Shown here: positions 8,328-18,104 of the stretch, in pieces
Numbering within the stretch: the first letter of the stretch is position 1
Layout of the letters: every line of letters starts with the position of its first letter
From: Shewanella violacea DSS12
Lineage (GTDB): Bacteria > Pseudomonadota > Gammaproteobacteria > Enterobacterales > Shewanellaceae
Assembly (NCBI RefSeq): GCF_000091325.1
Contig: NC_014012.1
Location: forward strand, 3,542,500 to 3,606,499
Reading direction: 5' to 3'
Length of the DNA: 64,000 bases
The notes under the pieces: generated by a model
Databases searched by the model: none
The model's input: only the letters and a program-made list of their open reading frames with translations
Told to the model about the DNA's origin: nothing
Program-made: the position numbers and the translations under genes

Positions 8328-9965
8328 ATGAAAGATACTTTTTTCCGCACCATGACCTGGCTGCACACTTGGGTAGGTCTACTCGTTTGCTGGGTATTAC
8401 TCTTTGTCTTTTTTACTGGCAGTATCAGCTATTTTCGTCATGAAATATCTCTTTGGACTAAACCTGAACTGCATTCAGGTGTCATGCAGAATTATCAAGA
8501 AAGCAAGCTTGCAAACCAGCTTGTCGCAGGTCAGGAGTATCTAAATACACAAGCTCCCAATGCCCGGGATTGGCGTATCTATCTGCCCACAGAGCGTAAG
8601 CCCTATCTGAGCTACGGCTGGCAGACTCAACCAGAGCCAGAACAAAGACGAGGACAATTTACCCAGCATATTGTCAGTGCCGATGGCACAAGGATGATTA
8701 GCGACGGGCGAGAGTCAAAGGGTGGTGATTTCTTCTATAGATTGCACTTCAACCTGCATTATATGCCAGGCCAGTGGGCTCGCTGGATAGTGGGTTTCTG
8801 TACCATGTTTATGCTTATCGCTTTGATCAGCGGGATAGTGATCCACAAGCGTATCTTCAAAGACTTCTTCAACTTCAGGCGAAACAAGGGCAGCCGTTCA
8901 TGGCTAGATGCCCACAATGTCAGCTCAGTATTAGCCCTACCCTATCATCTGATGATCACCTATACAGGACTCATCACCCTGATGTTTATGTATATGCCCT
9001 GGGGCGTGGTGGCAAATTATGATGGCGATTCTCAGGCATTTCGTGCCGATTTAAATCCAAGCCGCATAGAGGCTAAACCTACAGGCGAACCGGCTCAGTT
9101 ACTCTCGGCGGCGACATTACTACCTCAGGTTAAGCGCTACTGGGGAGATGCCCCTATCAAGCAAGTGGTCATCTCCTCTCCCTATGACACTAATAGCCGC
9201 ATCAGCTTTTATCGTAACAACGAGCAATTAGTCACAGATAAGCGAACCCAAATAGTCTTCAGCGGGGTAACCGGTGAATTACTCACCATGACACCACAGG
9301 AAGAGTCGGCCACACAAGCTACCCTTGATACTTTGATGGCACTGCATACGGTTCGTTTTGCCGATTATATTTTACGTGGTTTCTTCTTTGTCTGCGGTTT
9401 AATGGGTTGTGCCATGATAGCCACAGGAGCCTTACTCTGGGCGGTGAAAATACGCCAGAAGCAACAGAAAAAAATCAAAAAAGGAGTGGCTGCCAGTCTA
9501 GGCCTGCGCCTCGTAGAAGGACTCAACCTCACCTTCATTGCCGGCTTGCCTCTTGGGACAAGCGTTTTCTTCTTCGCTAATCGCTTACTGCCTGTAGGCA
9601 TGTTAGAAAGAGCACAATGGGAAGCCAATAGTTTCTTTATCACCTTAGGCTTAGTCGGCATATTAGCCTGCTTTAATCGAAGCTTAAGCAGCTGGCGCTT
9701 GGTTTTAGGCCTTGGTGGACTTGGATTTACCTCTATACCTGTGCTCAATGCTATGACGTCACCGAGTAACTTGTTTAGCAATATTGTCAGTCACCAATGG
9801 GCATTGGTTGGATTCGACAGCTTATCGATTTTAATCGGATTAGGTTTATTTTTTGCCTTAACTCGATTAGAAAAAATAAGTCAGTTAAGCAAGACTAAAC
9901 AAGCTAGCATCCAGAGGTCTAGGGAAGATAATACATTGATGACCAAGACAAGAGGAGGTGCATAA
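8328..9965 (+). CDS. PepSY-associated TM helix protein (putative iron-uptake/reductase membrane protein)
   Basis: 545 aa inner-membrane protein. It opens with FRTMTWLHTWVGLLVCWVLL, the first helix of the PepSY_TM family, followed by a periplasmic region (about 45-150), further helices at about 155-175 and 205-225, a second soluble region (about 230-340), and a C-terminal set of helices. Conserved histidines near helices (HTWVG, RLHFNLHYMP, HNVSSVLALPYHLMITYTG) suit heme or metal coordination, as proposed for related FoxB/PiuB-like siderophore reductases. It is the middle gene of the operon, 2 bp after one gene and 2 bp before the next. Iron-siderophore reduction is an inference from family and neighbours. 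Confidence 0.8.
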   Translation: MKDTFFRTMTWLHTWVGLLVCWVLLFVFFTGSISYFRHEISLWTKPELHSGVMQNYQESKLANQLVAGQEYLNTQAPNARDWRIYLPTERKPYLSYGWQTQPEPEQRRGQFTQHIVSADGTRMISDGRESKGGDFFYRLHFNLHYMPGQWARWIVGFCTMFMLIALISGIVIHKRIFKDFFNFRRNKGSRSWLDAHNVSSVLALPYHLMITYTGLITLMFMYMPWGVVANYDGDSQAFRADLNPSRIEAKPTGEPAQLLSAATLLPQVKRYWGDAPIKQVVISSPYDTNSRISFYRNNEQLVTDKRTQIVFSGVTGELLTMTPQEESATQATLDTLMALHTVRFADYILRGFFFVCGLMGCAMIATGALLWAVKIRQKQQKKIKKGVAASLGLRLVEGLNLTFIAGLPLGTSVFFFANRLLPVGMLERAQWEANSFFITLGLVGILACFNRSLSSWRLVLGLGGLGFTSIPVLNAMTSPSNLFSNIVSHQWALVGFDSLSILIGLGLFFALTRLEKISQLSKTKQASIQRSREDNTLMTKTRGGA

Positions 9966-9967
9966 AC

Positions 9968-10309
9968 ATGCTATCTTACTTAATGATTGTCAGTACCTTA
10001 TGCATTAGCTATCTTGCCTTCGGCTGTTTGGCCTTAGCCATGTTTTCCAACTTTCGAGACATCTTTAAACAAGCTCCAACGCCGCTGCAGAGCAGAAGCT
10101 TATATTGGTCTGGATGGCTCACCCTTGCCTTAAGTTACTATCTGAGTGTCAGTGAACATGGCATGGCTTATGGAACCATATTCTTTACCGGGGTACTTTC
10201 TGTGGCAGGACTTTTAGTTATCCTGACACTCAGTTACCGCACTAAATTTTTAGCCATATTCATGGTGTCAGCTTTAGTCGCTAGCCAGGGCTACTTGATA
10301 GCTACATAA
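9968..10309 (+). CDS. Small membrane protein, DUF3325-like
   Basis: 113 aa with about four predicted helices (residues 3-25, 47-62, 67-88, 92-112). It is the last gene of the PepSY operon and starts 2 bp after the preceding stop with AGGAGG about 8 nt upstream of its ATG. Its position and size match the DUF3325 partner found after PepSY proteins in iron-uptake loci. No catalytic motif is visible. Confidence 0.65.
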   Translation: MLSYLMIVSTLCISYLAFGCLALAMFSNFRDIFKQAPTPLQSRSLYWSGWLTLALSYYLSVSEHGMAYGTIFFTGVLSVAGLLVILTLSYRTKFLAIFMVSALVASQGYLIAT

Positions 10310-10472
10310 GCAATTTAAACTATGAGCTAGCATTGGCTTAATTATGATTGAGTTCAGTCATGGTTCAACCTGGTTAATGTACGACTCAGGCTTTTACCTC
10401 AAAAGCGCTTTATAAATAGCAATCATGCTAACCTGCAGGCATTACAGCTTAAAAACATGAGTAGGAAATAAT

Positions 10473-10916
10473 ATGGCTTTCACCTTGGAAGTGGACTGGG
10501 AATCAGATAACCGCCCCATAGACGATGGGGATTTTTGTCGAGACCACAGGATCCACTTTGGCAGCGGCCAAATAATACCAGCGTCATCGGCTCCAGAGTA
10601 CAAGGGCTGCGACACTAAGGTTAATCCAGAAGAACAATTACTTGGCGCTTTGAGCTCATGTCATATGCTGACTTTTCTCACTATTGCTCACCTCAAACGG
10701 TTAAAGGTGTTGAGCTATAAAGATGTCGCGACAGCTGAACTCGGTAAAAATGAGGCGGGGAAGATCGCCATCTCAAAAATCATCTTAAAACCTGTGGTTA
10801 TCTTCGATACGGATCTTGAGGTGAGTGAAGAAGTCTTGAGCAAGATTCATCAGAAGGCACATGCTAATTGCTTTATAGCCAATAGTTTATCCACCGAGAT
10901 TGAAGTCATCTATTAA
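10473..10916 (+). CDS. OsmC family peroxiredoxin-like protein
   Basis: 147 aa OsmC/Ohr-fold protein. The two family cysteines are present: Cys63 in LSSCHMLTFL and Cys133 in AHANCFIANS, the thiol pair that reduces organic hydroperoxides in this family. The N-terminal half has the expected beta-rich pattern followed by the central helix. ATG at 10473 has AGGAAA about 7 nt upstream. It is a single gene, convergent with the permease gene 18 bp away. It is closer to the general OsmC subgroup than to Ohr; the substrate is uncertain. Confidence 0.85.
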   Translation: MAFTLEVDWESDNRPIDDGDFCRDHRIHFGSGQIIPASSAPEYKGCDTKVNPEEQLLGALSSCHMLTFLTIAHLKRLKVLSYKDVATAELGKNEAGKIAISKIILKPVVIFDTDLEVSEEVLSKIHQKAHANCFIANSLSTEIEVIY

Positions 10917-10934
10917 AACTTAAGCTGGTTATTT

Positions 10935-12050
10935 TCATAGATCCTCTGCTTCGCCAGAGGACGTTTGGTTCGTTTTCACCGTTTCAGGCTCCGCGTCTAT
11001 CCAGGCAATAAACAACTTATATCCCAGCCCCATCACCACAGCCCCAACAAACAGGCCAACAACGCCAGACATCAGCATGCCACCTATGGCGCCGAGTAAA
11101 ATAACCAGCATAGGAATATCGACACCACGCCCCATCAACATAGGCTTAAGTATGGCGTCACTGGCACTGACTAAGATGCCCCATACCATAAACATGATAG
11201 CCACTGAGGTGGACTCGACCGAGAATACATACACCATGATGGGGGCCAAAATCAAGATGGGAGGCAGTTGAACGATAGCCAGAAGCAGCACAACCAACAT
11301 CCAGATACCTGTGGCGGGCACACCCACGACTCCCATGCCAATGCCGGAGAGAATCGATTGAATAAAGGCGACCCCAATAACCCCTTGTACCACGCTGCGC
11401 ACCGTCGCCACCGAGAGTTTCGTCAACTCTTTACCGTATGAACCCGCTAATCTGATGGCTATTTTCTGGCATACCTCACTGGCCCCCTTAGCATTGGTCA
11501 TAAGCACACCGGCAATGATGATGGAGATAACAAACTGCAACACTGTCATACCAAAACCACCCAAGGCAGAGACGGCTTTAGCCAGAACAGCTTTAATCTC
11601 TACAGAGTGGGTCTTAATGACACTGGCTAAATTAGTCGAAGACTGGTCCCAGAAACTATAGAGTTTATTACCTATCAGAGGCAGCTCCGCCACCGATTCT
11701 TTAGGCGGGGGAATAACCAAAGTGCCTTGCTGAATCTCACCAATAAAATCTTGAGTACTGCTGACCAGAGCACCAGAGAACAGAAATGCTGGAATAAGCA
11801 GTAGGGCCAAAGACACTAAGGTCACTAGTGCGCTTGCGCGAGCTAAACTCAGGCTGGATTTTTTCGATAATTGAGACACCAAGGGGAAAAGTGTGACCGC
11901 AATAATCCCGCCCCAAACTATGGGCATGATGAAAGGTTTTATGATCTCAAAACACCAGATCGCTACCAAGAAGATAACCGCAATTTTAATTACCGCATCG
12001 ACGGCACCTCGAGTAAACCAATCTGATGTGTCTTGATGTTGAGCACTCAT
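10935..12050 (-). CDS. AI-2E family transporter (PerM/YdiK-like)
   Basis: 371 aa polytopic inner-membrane protein of the AI-2 exporter-like (UPF0118) family, related to YdiK/PerM/TqsA. Hydrophobic helices run in pairs: about 20-60, 75-110, a soluble stretch at about 115-155, then about 160-185 and 215-345. The conserved PPILILAP and LKPMLMG motifs are visible. The start is set at ATG 12050 because AGGAG lies 7 nt upstream; a longer frame from GTG at 12098 has no ribosome site. Transported substrate is unknown; family members have been tied to autoinducer-2 or to Na+/H+ antiport. Confidence 0.85.
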   Translation of the reverse strand: MSAQHQDTSDWFTRGAVDAVIKIAVIFLVAIWCFEIIKPFIMPIVWGGIIAVTLFPLVSQLSKKSSLSLARASALVTLVSLALLLIPAFLFSGALVSSTQDFIGEIQQGTLVIPPPKESVAELPLIGNKLYSFWDQSSTNLASVIKTHSVEIKAVLAKAVSALGGFGMTVLQFVISIIIAGVLMTNAKGASEVCQKIAIRLAGSYGKELTKLSVATVRSVVQGVIGVAFIQSILSGIGMGVVGVPATGIWMLVVLLLAIVQLPPILILAPIMVYVFSVESTSVAIMFMVWGILVSASDAILKPMLMGRGVDIPMLVILLGAIGGMLMSGVVGLFVGAVVMGLGYKLFIAWIDAEPETVKTNQTSSGEAEDL

Positions 12051-12269
12051 CTTTTCTCCTATAACCTTACTTTTAAACCTGCTAAAAATACTATTCACAA
12101 GCGCTAACCTTGCTGGTTTTCTTCAAGCTAATATCTCCTATTACCAGCGAACTGAAAGCTGAATAACCGGCTTAGATAACTAGCTTAAATAACAAGTATA
12201 GGTACTGAACAAGATGTTATGCCAAGACTCCAGCTCCCCACAAAGAGTCATGCGTAAACATTGCTGGTT

Positions 12270-12302
12270 AACTCACTTGTAAATCACTCGTAAATCACTT
12301 GT
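12270..12302. repeat. Three 11-bp tandem repeats
   Basis: The 308-bp divergent gap 12051-12358 holds a short tandem repeat: ACTCACTTGT, AAATCACTCGT and AAATCACTTGT follow one another directly about 60 bp before the amidohydrolase ATG. No gene is visible in the gap. Confidence 0.5.
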
Positions 12303-12358
12303 AAAAAGAGAATGGACATGAGAAATTTCTAGCCAATTTAATAAATCACGGATCAAAG

Positions 12359-14125
12359 ATGATGAATTTAAAGCTCCCTACCCTATTTGCCGTCATGCTA
12401 GGACTCAGTTTATCGGCTTGTGGACAAAAAACAGTTACACAGACTAACTCGGCAGATAAACAAGCCATGCCCTCAAAAGCTGTGCTATTTGCCGATACCT
12501 TGTATAAGAATGGCGAAATACTCACCATGGATGGTGATAAGCCTAACTATGTCGAAGCCGTTACTGTGCGTAATGGTAAAATTCAAGCGGTTGGTTCCCT
12601 GGAAAGTATCAGCCAATTTAAGGGAGATTCGACTCGCGTCATAGACCTTAATGGCAAGACCATGTTGCCAGGGTTTATCGATCCCCATGGTCACTTCATG
12701 TTCGCTCTGCAGATGGTTAAACAGGTCAATGTCGCCTTGCCCCCTGTTGGGAAAATCACAGATATTCCTAGCCTACAGGCTAAGCTCAAACAATATCAGC
12801 AAGACAATAAAATCCCCGAAGGAGAATGGGTAGTAGGCTGGGGCTATGATAATGAAGGACTTGCTGAGCAGCGCCATGTACTAAAAACCGATCTGGATGC
12901 GGCGCTTCCTAATCATAAGGTCATGATCATCCATGTTTCAGGCCATGGTGCCGTACTCAACTCTAAGGCCTTTGAATGGGCTGGCATAGATGCATCGACG
13001 CCTACACCACCAGGCGGCGTCATCGCTAGGGTAGAAGGCTCACAAGAGCCAGCTGGATTATTGATGGAAACCGCTTATCTACCTGTGTTTTCCAAGATGC
13101 CCCAACCGAGTAAATCAGACATGTTCGCCCTGATGGACCAGGCGCAACAGATGTATGCCAGCGAAGGTTACACTCATGCACAAGAGGGAGCGACCCATGT
13201 CAAAGACATGCGCTTCTTGCAAGAAGCGGCCGCAAAAGGAAAGATCTATCTGGATATCGTCTCCCTGCCACTTTTCCTCGAGATGGATGAATGGCTCAAC
13301 AAGCCTGAGTTCCCCTTCGGCGAATATACCAATAAACTAAAATTCCAAGGAGTAAAGTTTGTTCAAGATGGTTCGCCTCAAGGAAAAACGGCCTATGTGA
13401 GTCATCCCTACCTCACAGGTGGACCCGACGGACAGGAAAACTGGAAAGGTGAACCCACCTTACCAGAAGCAGAGTTCGATACTCTGGTGAAGAGAGCGCT
13501 GGATAACAAGATTCAAGTGTTCGTCCACGCCAACGGCGACGCGACCATAGATGAGGTGATAACTGCGGTGGAAAAAGCGGGGATCACCGCCAAAGACGAC
13601 AGAAGAACCACAGTCATACATTCACAGTTCCAACGCCCCGAGCATCTACAAAAATATAAAGATCTAGGCATGACGCCTTCATACTTCACTAACCACACCT
13701 TCTTCTGGGGAGATGTGCATATCAAGAACATAGGCAAAGAAGCTGCCAACTTCATCAGCCCGATAAAGTCCGCCACCGAACTTGGCCTAATTTACTCCAA
13801 TCACACCGACTTTAATGTCACCCCGCTAGACCCTATGTTCGTCATGTGGACAGCCATGTCACGAACTTCAAGGACTGGACAAGTCATCGGTGCAGAGCAA
13901 AGAGTGGATGCTTACACGGCACTGCAAGGTTTGACAACAGGCCCCGCTTATCAGGTGTTTGAAGAGGATCGCAAAGGAATGATAAAACCTGGGCTACTGG
14001 CAGATTTTGTGATCTTAGATAAGAACCCCATCACAGTCGCTGCCGGCGACAGTATGGACAAGGTAAAGGACATTCGGGTCATGGAGACCATTAAACAAGA
14101 TAAGCTTATCTATGAGGCTAAATAG
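12359..14125 (+). CDS. Lipoprotein amidohydrolase (YtcJ-like)
   Basis: 588 aa amidohydrolase family 3 protein with a lipoprotein signal (LSLSAC, lipid-modified Cys21), so it is likely tethered in the envelope. The metal site HxH is in LPGFIDPHGHF (His110, His112); later VFVHANGD and YSNHTDFNVTPLDP blocks match the YtcJ branch, as in the protein at 4703-6499, but the two are not close copies. The substrate is unknown. ATG at 12359 is followed directly by a second ATG. No downstream partner gene is present on this strand. Confidence 0.8.
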   Translation: MMNLKLPTLFAVMLGLSLSACGQKTVTQTNSADKQAMPSKAVLFADTLYKNGEILTMDGDKPNYVEAVTVRNGKIQAVGSLESISQFKGDSTRVIDLNGKTMLPGFIDPHGHFMFALQMVKQVNVALPPVGKITDIPSLQAKLKQYQQDNKIPEGEWVVGWGYDNEGLAEQRHVLKTDLDAALPNHKVMIIHVSGHGAVLNSKAFEWAGIDASTPTPPGGVIARVEGSQEPAGLLMETAYLPVFSKMPQPSKSDMFALMDQAQQMYASEGYTHAQEGATHVKDMRFLQEAAAKGKIYLDIVSLPLFLEMDEWLNKPEFPFGEYTNKLKFQGVKFVQDGSPQGKTAYVSHPYLTGGPDGQENWKGEPTLPEAEFDTLVKRALDNKIQVFVHANGDATIDEVITAVEKAGITAKDDRRTTVIHSQFQRPEHLQKYKDLGMTPSYFTNHTFFWGDVHIKNIGKEAANFISPIKSATELGLIYSNHTDFNVTPLDPMFVMWTAMSRTSRTGQVIGAEQRVDAYTALQGLTTGPAYQVFEEDRKGMIKPGLLADFVILDKNPITVAAGDSMDKVKDIRVMETIKQDKLIYEAK

Positions 14126-14441
14126 CCTTAATCACTAGGGCTAATCAGTAAAGAGTAGAGCGTAGGATATGAGCGCTCTGCTCAATAATACCAATCAAGT
14201 CAATTTAGACATGCTTAAGACTGAAATGAAGAGAGAAATAGCAGAGAAAAGAAAATCGGAAGCTACCAGCCTGGGAACTGCTTGGCTGATAACCTCCTAA
14301 AAATTTCGGCCTTGGTGAGAGAACCGAAACAGACATAAGCCATGCCTGTCATAAAAAAGATCTTGGATAAGCATCAATATGCATTATCCATATATCTTTA
14401 ACTAATTAATTTTATTTAACGATCCCTTAATTACTCAATTA
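14126..14441. other. Convergent intergenic region, no clear feature
   Basis: This 316-bp AT-rich gap lies between the 3' ends of the lipoprotein amidohydrolase and the tricorn-like protease genes. It contains AATACCAATCAAG at about 14188, reminiscent of one MITE end, but no matching second end. No gene or clear terminator is visible. Confidence 0.4.
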
Positions 14442-17400
14442 TTACTTACTACTAATGTCATCGGCCATGCCTTTTCCTGGCAGCGGCAATGCCTTTAGTG
14501 GCTTTATAGGCTTCTGCACCAGCTCATCTTTAAGGTATGAAATAGCCTTCTCAAGCTGAGCGTCGTGGCCGGTAAAGGTGGCATAGGGTAAGTTATCCAC
14601 CTCAATATCTGGGCTCACTCCCCGGCCTTCGAGGATCCAACGACCGTCCATAGCATATTGAGGATACTCGGCGACGCGTGCCATACCTTTGTCCGTCAAT
14701 GAGTTGCGTCCCGACAGCCAGACACCCGCCCCCGCAGTCTGTTTACCGATAAGAGGCGCTATGCCTAGGGCCTTGATGCCGGCAGAGAAGGTCTCACCAT
14801 CTGAATAGGTGAGCTCATCGGTCAAGACAACCAAATGGCCACGGAAAGTCTGCTGCATATTCGCATTTGGTGTGCCACGAGTCGGTTGCCAAAATGCCCA
14901 AGTACGGCGCAGTAATTTTTCGATGATCCAGCTGTCGATATTACCGCCACGATTACGACGCACATCTATGATCAAACCTTCTTTCTCATAGTTGGCGTAA
15001 AACTCACGGGCGAAGCTGGCAATATCACCACTGCCCATGGCATAGAGGTGCAGGTAACCAATTTTACCTTCACTCGTGTCACTCACCTTAATGCCGTTAT
15101 GGTTAACCCAGTCTAAGTATCTAAGCTTGGCATCACTGCGAATCGTCACTGGCTTGACTATGGTTTTATGCTGTTTATTGCCACGTTTAAGTTGGAGTAA
15201 TACCTGCTTCTTCGCCTGATTTCTCAGGAAATGGGTCACATCGGCAACATTGGTTACCTTCTTGCCATTGATGGCTACGATTATGTCCCCTACTTCGGCA
15301 TCGACACTCACCTTAGCCAGTGGCGCTGCTTGAGCGGGTAACTCGGGATCATTCTGATAAATATGAGTGATCTTAACCCCGGCTTTCGTCTGCTCGAGAC
15401 GCGCACCTAAACTGGCGGCTTTAGCCATCTGCTTATCTTTATCCAGATCGCCACCGCGAACCTGAGAGTGAAGAGAGTCTAGCTCTCCCATCATCTGCTT
15501 AAACAGATCGTTGAGTTCGTGTCTATCCGTGAGTCTATCAACCATAGGCTGGTATTTCGCCTTGGTCGCCTGCCAGTCTAGGCCACGCATCTTCTTATCG
15601 TAGAAAGAGTCTCTGTGCATTAACCAGGCATCTTCAAACATCTGTTGCCATTCAAGCCTTGGCTCTATGGCCAGCTGCCATTGTTGTATTTGCACCTTGG
15701 CATTGGTCAGTTCTTTAGGCAATTTATCACCGGCATCGACAATGAGCATATCTTTGCCGCCATGATTAGACTGGCGAAGAAATAACTTATCACCCGCTGC
15801 CGACAAGCTGTAACTGGCAACATCTTTAGCAAATGTTTCTACTTTAGGGCTTAGAGGATCGTATTTCAGCCGTTTCAGGCTGGGCTTACTGCCACGAGTA
15901 ACGGCGCGGTCAAGAAAATAGAGGCCATCCTTGTTCGCCGTCAATGCTGAATAGTTACCAGATGGGACTGGGACCTGCCACAGTCTCTGGCTCAGGCCAC
16001 TCCAGTCGACTGTCACCTTATTCGATGATTTTTTGTCTTTATCATCAGCTTCAGGCTTAAGTAATTCATTAGGTTTTTGAAAAGCAAACCTGGCATTTTT
16101 ATCTAGTGCCAAGGCAAATATTTGACTGCGTTTGTCGAACATGGGGCCTAAATTACGATCGCCCCAGGGCGAGGTAGGTGTAGAATTAAACTGCCTATCG
16201 GAGAGGAAATAGAGCCAGTTACCATCGGTACTAAACGCGGGGGAATATGATTCATACTTGTCACTGGTCAGGGTCTCAGCACGCTGTTTAGCTAACGAGT
16301 AAAGCACTATTTTTGGTCTGGATTTACCGATTTCTGACTTAGTTAAAGCCATAAATCGACTGTCACCGGACCAGACAATATCGGCATAAGGGCCCAGCCC
16401 CTCACCTCGGGTGATGATCTTCTTGTGTCGATTATTTCTCAGATCCAGTAACCAGATGTTACCGTCATAATCATCACTGGCAATGTATCTTCCATCTGGT
16501 GACACACTGAGCGACATACGCAAGGTATGTCCATTATCGGTTAACTGTTTAGCACCATTGCCACCATCGGCGGGGAAGCGCCAGATCTCTTGTTCACCGG
16601 AGGCATCGCTGATGCCATAGACCCATTTCCCATCAGGACTCATCACAGCATTGCGGATGCGACTGTTACCAGGGAGTGCGATTTCCACCAGACGTGAACC
16701 ATCAGTGCCCGCTACGGCCACATGACTTCTTGCCGTTATCACGACCTTATTCCCAGAAGGTGAAAGACGAGTCGAAGTGGCATATTTCATCGGGTCGTTG
16801 ACCCAATGTTCACGGCGCTGTGGAAAATCTGACACTAGCTTGATATCTAATGTGTGGCTGCTATTGGCTGCGATATCATAGAGCTTAATATCGGCGCCCT
16901 GCTGAAACACTATGCGACCATTATCTATGCGTGCACCGCGTACCTGCCAATCGGTAAATTGAGTATGCTGCTTAAAATCTTTGCCAGCTAATGTCATCGA
17001 CCAGATATTGTCATTGCCATCGCTGTCACTGATGAAATAGAGGCGATTATCCCAGAGCATAGGTTGGCGCACTGAGCCGGTATGATCCGATGTTAAGCGC
17101 TGAGCTTCGACCTTAGAACCCAATTTGAAACGCCAAAGCTCACCTTTAGCACCGCCGCGATAAACCTTGGCGTTGTCACCGGTAGCCTGTAAGCCAAAAC
17201 GAGTGAAATACAGATACTCGCCTTTATCATCGATAGTGCCTTCGATGGCATCGGCAAGAGGCAGGTCTTGAGTCTCTAAGGTCTCAGGGTTAACACTTCT
17301 GAGCACCCAATAGTTGGCAGGACCTAAGGCATTATCCGTGCCATACAAGACCTGACCATCCGCCGTCCAGCCCTGAACTCGCACTCGGCTATTTTCGAAA

Positions 17401-17726
17401 CTGATCCTCTTTGCCTGACCACCTGTGATAGGGATAACATAAACTTCGCTACTGCCTTCGTAGTTAGCCACATAGGCTACCCAGTTGCCATCTTTCGATA
17501 CACTAGCCCCTAACTCTTGTGCCGGTAAACTGGTCAACCTTTGCGCCTGGACCTGATCGAGTTTCTTGGTCCAGAGATCGCCCTCGGCGGTAAACACTAA
17601 GGTATTACCGCTCAGTGCTGGGGCGCGAAAATAACCAGGATGAATGGTATCTGCTGAAAAAGCCGACAAAGAACTAAGGCTGCCAAGCGCTATCAAGGTA
17701 CAGGCAACAGAAAAGCGAAGTTTCAT
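14442..17726 (-). CDS. Tricorn-type S41 protease, exported
   Basis: 1094 aa counted from ATG 17726; this start gives a clean signal peptide (MKLRFSVACTLIALG, cleavage near AFSA). A longer frame to 17789 lacks a ribosome site. Order of parts: TolB/WD40-like beta-propellers over roughly residues 30-650, tricorn C1 core domain (about 690-765, starting WQQMFEDAWLMHRDSFYD), PDZ (about 780-865) and an S41 tail-protease domain. The nucleophile is Ser975 in TYSDGETF; the candidate histidine is in DSLHSQV. Tricorn proteins cut oligopeptides in archaea; bacterial exported forms are less studied and probably degrade peptides in the periplasm. Monocistronic. Confidence 0.85.
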   Translation of the reverse strand: MKLRFSVACTLIALGSLSSLSAFSADTIHPGYFRAPALSGNTLVFTAEGDLWTKKLDQVQAQRLTSLPAQELGASVSKDGNWVAYVANYEGSSEVYVIPITGGQAKRISFENSRVRVQGWTADGQVLYGTDNALGPANYWVLRSVNPETLETQDLPLADAIEGTIDDKGEYLYFTRFGLQATGDNAKVYRGGAKGELWRFKLGSKVEAQRLTSDHTGSVRQPMLWDNRLYFISDSDGNDNIWSMTLAGKDFKQHTQFTDWQVRGARIDNGRIVFQQGADIKLYDIAANSSHTLDIKLVSDFPQRREHWVNDPMKYATSTRLSPSGNKVVITARSHVAVAGTDGSRLVEIALPGNSRIRNAVMSPDGKWVYGISDASGEQEIWRFPADGGNGAKQLTDNGHTLRMSLSVSPDGRYIASDDYDGNIWLLDLRNNRHKKIITRGEGLGPYADIVWSGDSRFMALTKSEIGKSRPKIVLYSLAKQRAETLTSDKYESYSPAFSTDGNWLYFLSDRQFNSTPTSPWGDRNLGPMFDKRSQIFALALDKNARFAFQKPNELLKPEADDKDKKSSNKVTVDWSGLSQRLWQVPVPSGNYSALTANKDGLYFLDRAVTRGSKPSLKRLKYDPLSPKVETFAKDVASYSLSAAGDKLFLRQSNHGGKDMLIVDAGDKLPKELTNAKVQIQQWQLAIEPRLEWQQMFEDAWLMHRDSFYDKKMRGLDWQATKAKYQPMVDRLTDRHELNDLFKQMMGELDSLHSQVRGGDLDKDKQMAKAASLGARLEQTKAGVKITHIYQNDPELPAQAAPLAKVSVDAEVGDIIVAINGKKVTNVADVTHFLRNQAKKQVLLQLKRGNKQHKTIVKPVTIRSDAKLRYLDWVNHNGIKVSDTSEGKIGYLHLYAMGSGDIASFAREFYANYEKEGLIIDVRRNRGGNIDSWIIEKLLRRTWAFWQPTRGTPNANMQQTFRGHLVVLTDELTYSDGETFSAGIKALGIAPLIGKQTAGAGVWLSGRNSLTDKGMARVAEYPQYAMDGRWILEGRGVSPDIEVDNLPYATFTGHDAQLEKAISYLKDELVQKPIKPLKALPLPGKGMADDISSK

Positions 17727-17919
17727 GATTAACTCGTATTTATTATTAATATAATTTCCAAGGTAAACAAGGTAGCAAACTTTTATCAATCAAACAGTAA
17801 AAACTAGCACCCAAATCATTAGCAAGTGTGTACAAGCGAGTAACCACAGCTAGCCGGTTAAATAACAGAGGAAATGGCATGTGATGAACTGAAATGATTA
17901 GCAAGTATGCGAACTAGTC

Positions 17920-18080
17920 AAGACAGCTAACATATCGAAATCTGTCTTTATCCTCACTAATACTTATCCTCTTAAATCACATGGGGGATGGGACGTTCGC
18001 ACAAACAGAAAGATACCCACAAAAAAAGGCAGCTATCATATGGATAACTGCCTTTATCCTCTTAAATCACAGAGGAATGG
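17920..18080 (-). repeat. Duplicated terminator region of the anti-sigma-like gene
   Basis: The 18-bp sequence TTATCCTCTTAAATCACA occurs at 17964-17981 and 18054-18071, 90 bp apart, each preceded on its left by a hairpin. The right hairpin (18025-18055) is intact; the left (AAGACAG 17920-17926 / CTGTCTT 17942-17948) is degraded. This looks like an old tandem duplication of the sequence following the stop codon at 18105. It fills most of the 378-bp gap 17727-18104, which has no gene. Confidence 0.6.
18021..18055 (-). terminator. Intrinsic terminator of the sigma/anti-sigma operon
   Basis: On the minus strand AAAGGCAG...CTGCCTTT forms a long stem around CATATG and is followed by a run of T, about 50 bp after the stop at 18105. 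Confidence 0.8.
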
Positions 18081-18104
18081 AATATGCTGAACGACTACTG
18101 CCAG

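Noticed and set aside
14187..14200. AATACCAATCAAG resembling a MITE end
   Set aside because: No matching inverted end is found within the gap, so an element cannot be supported.
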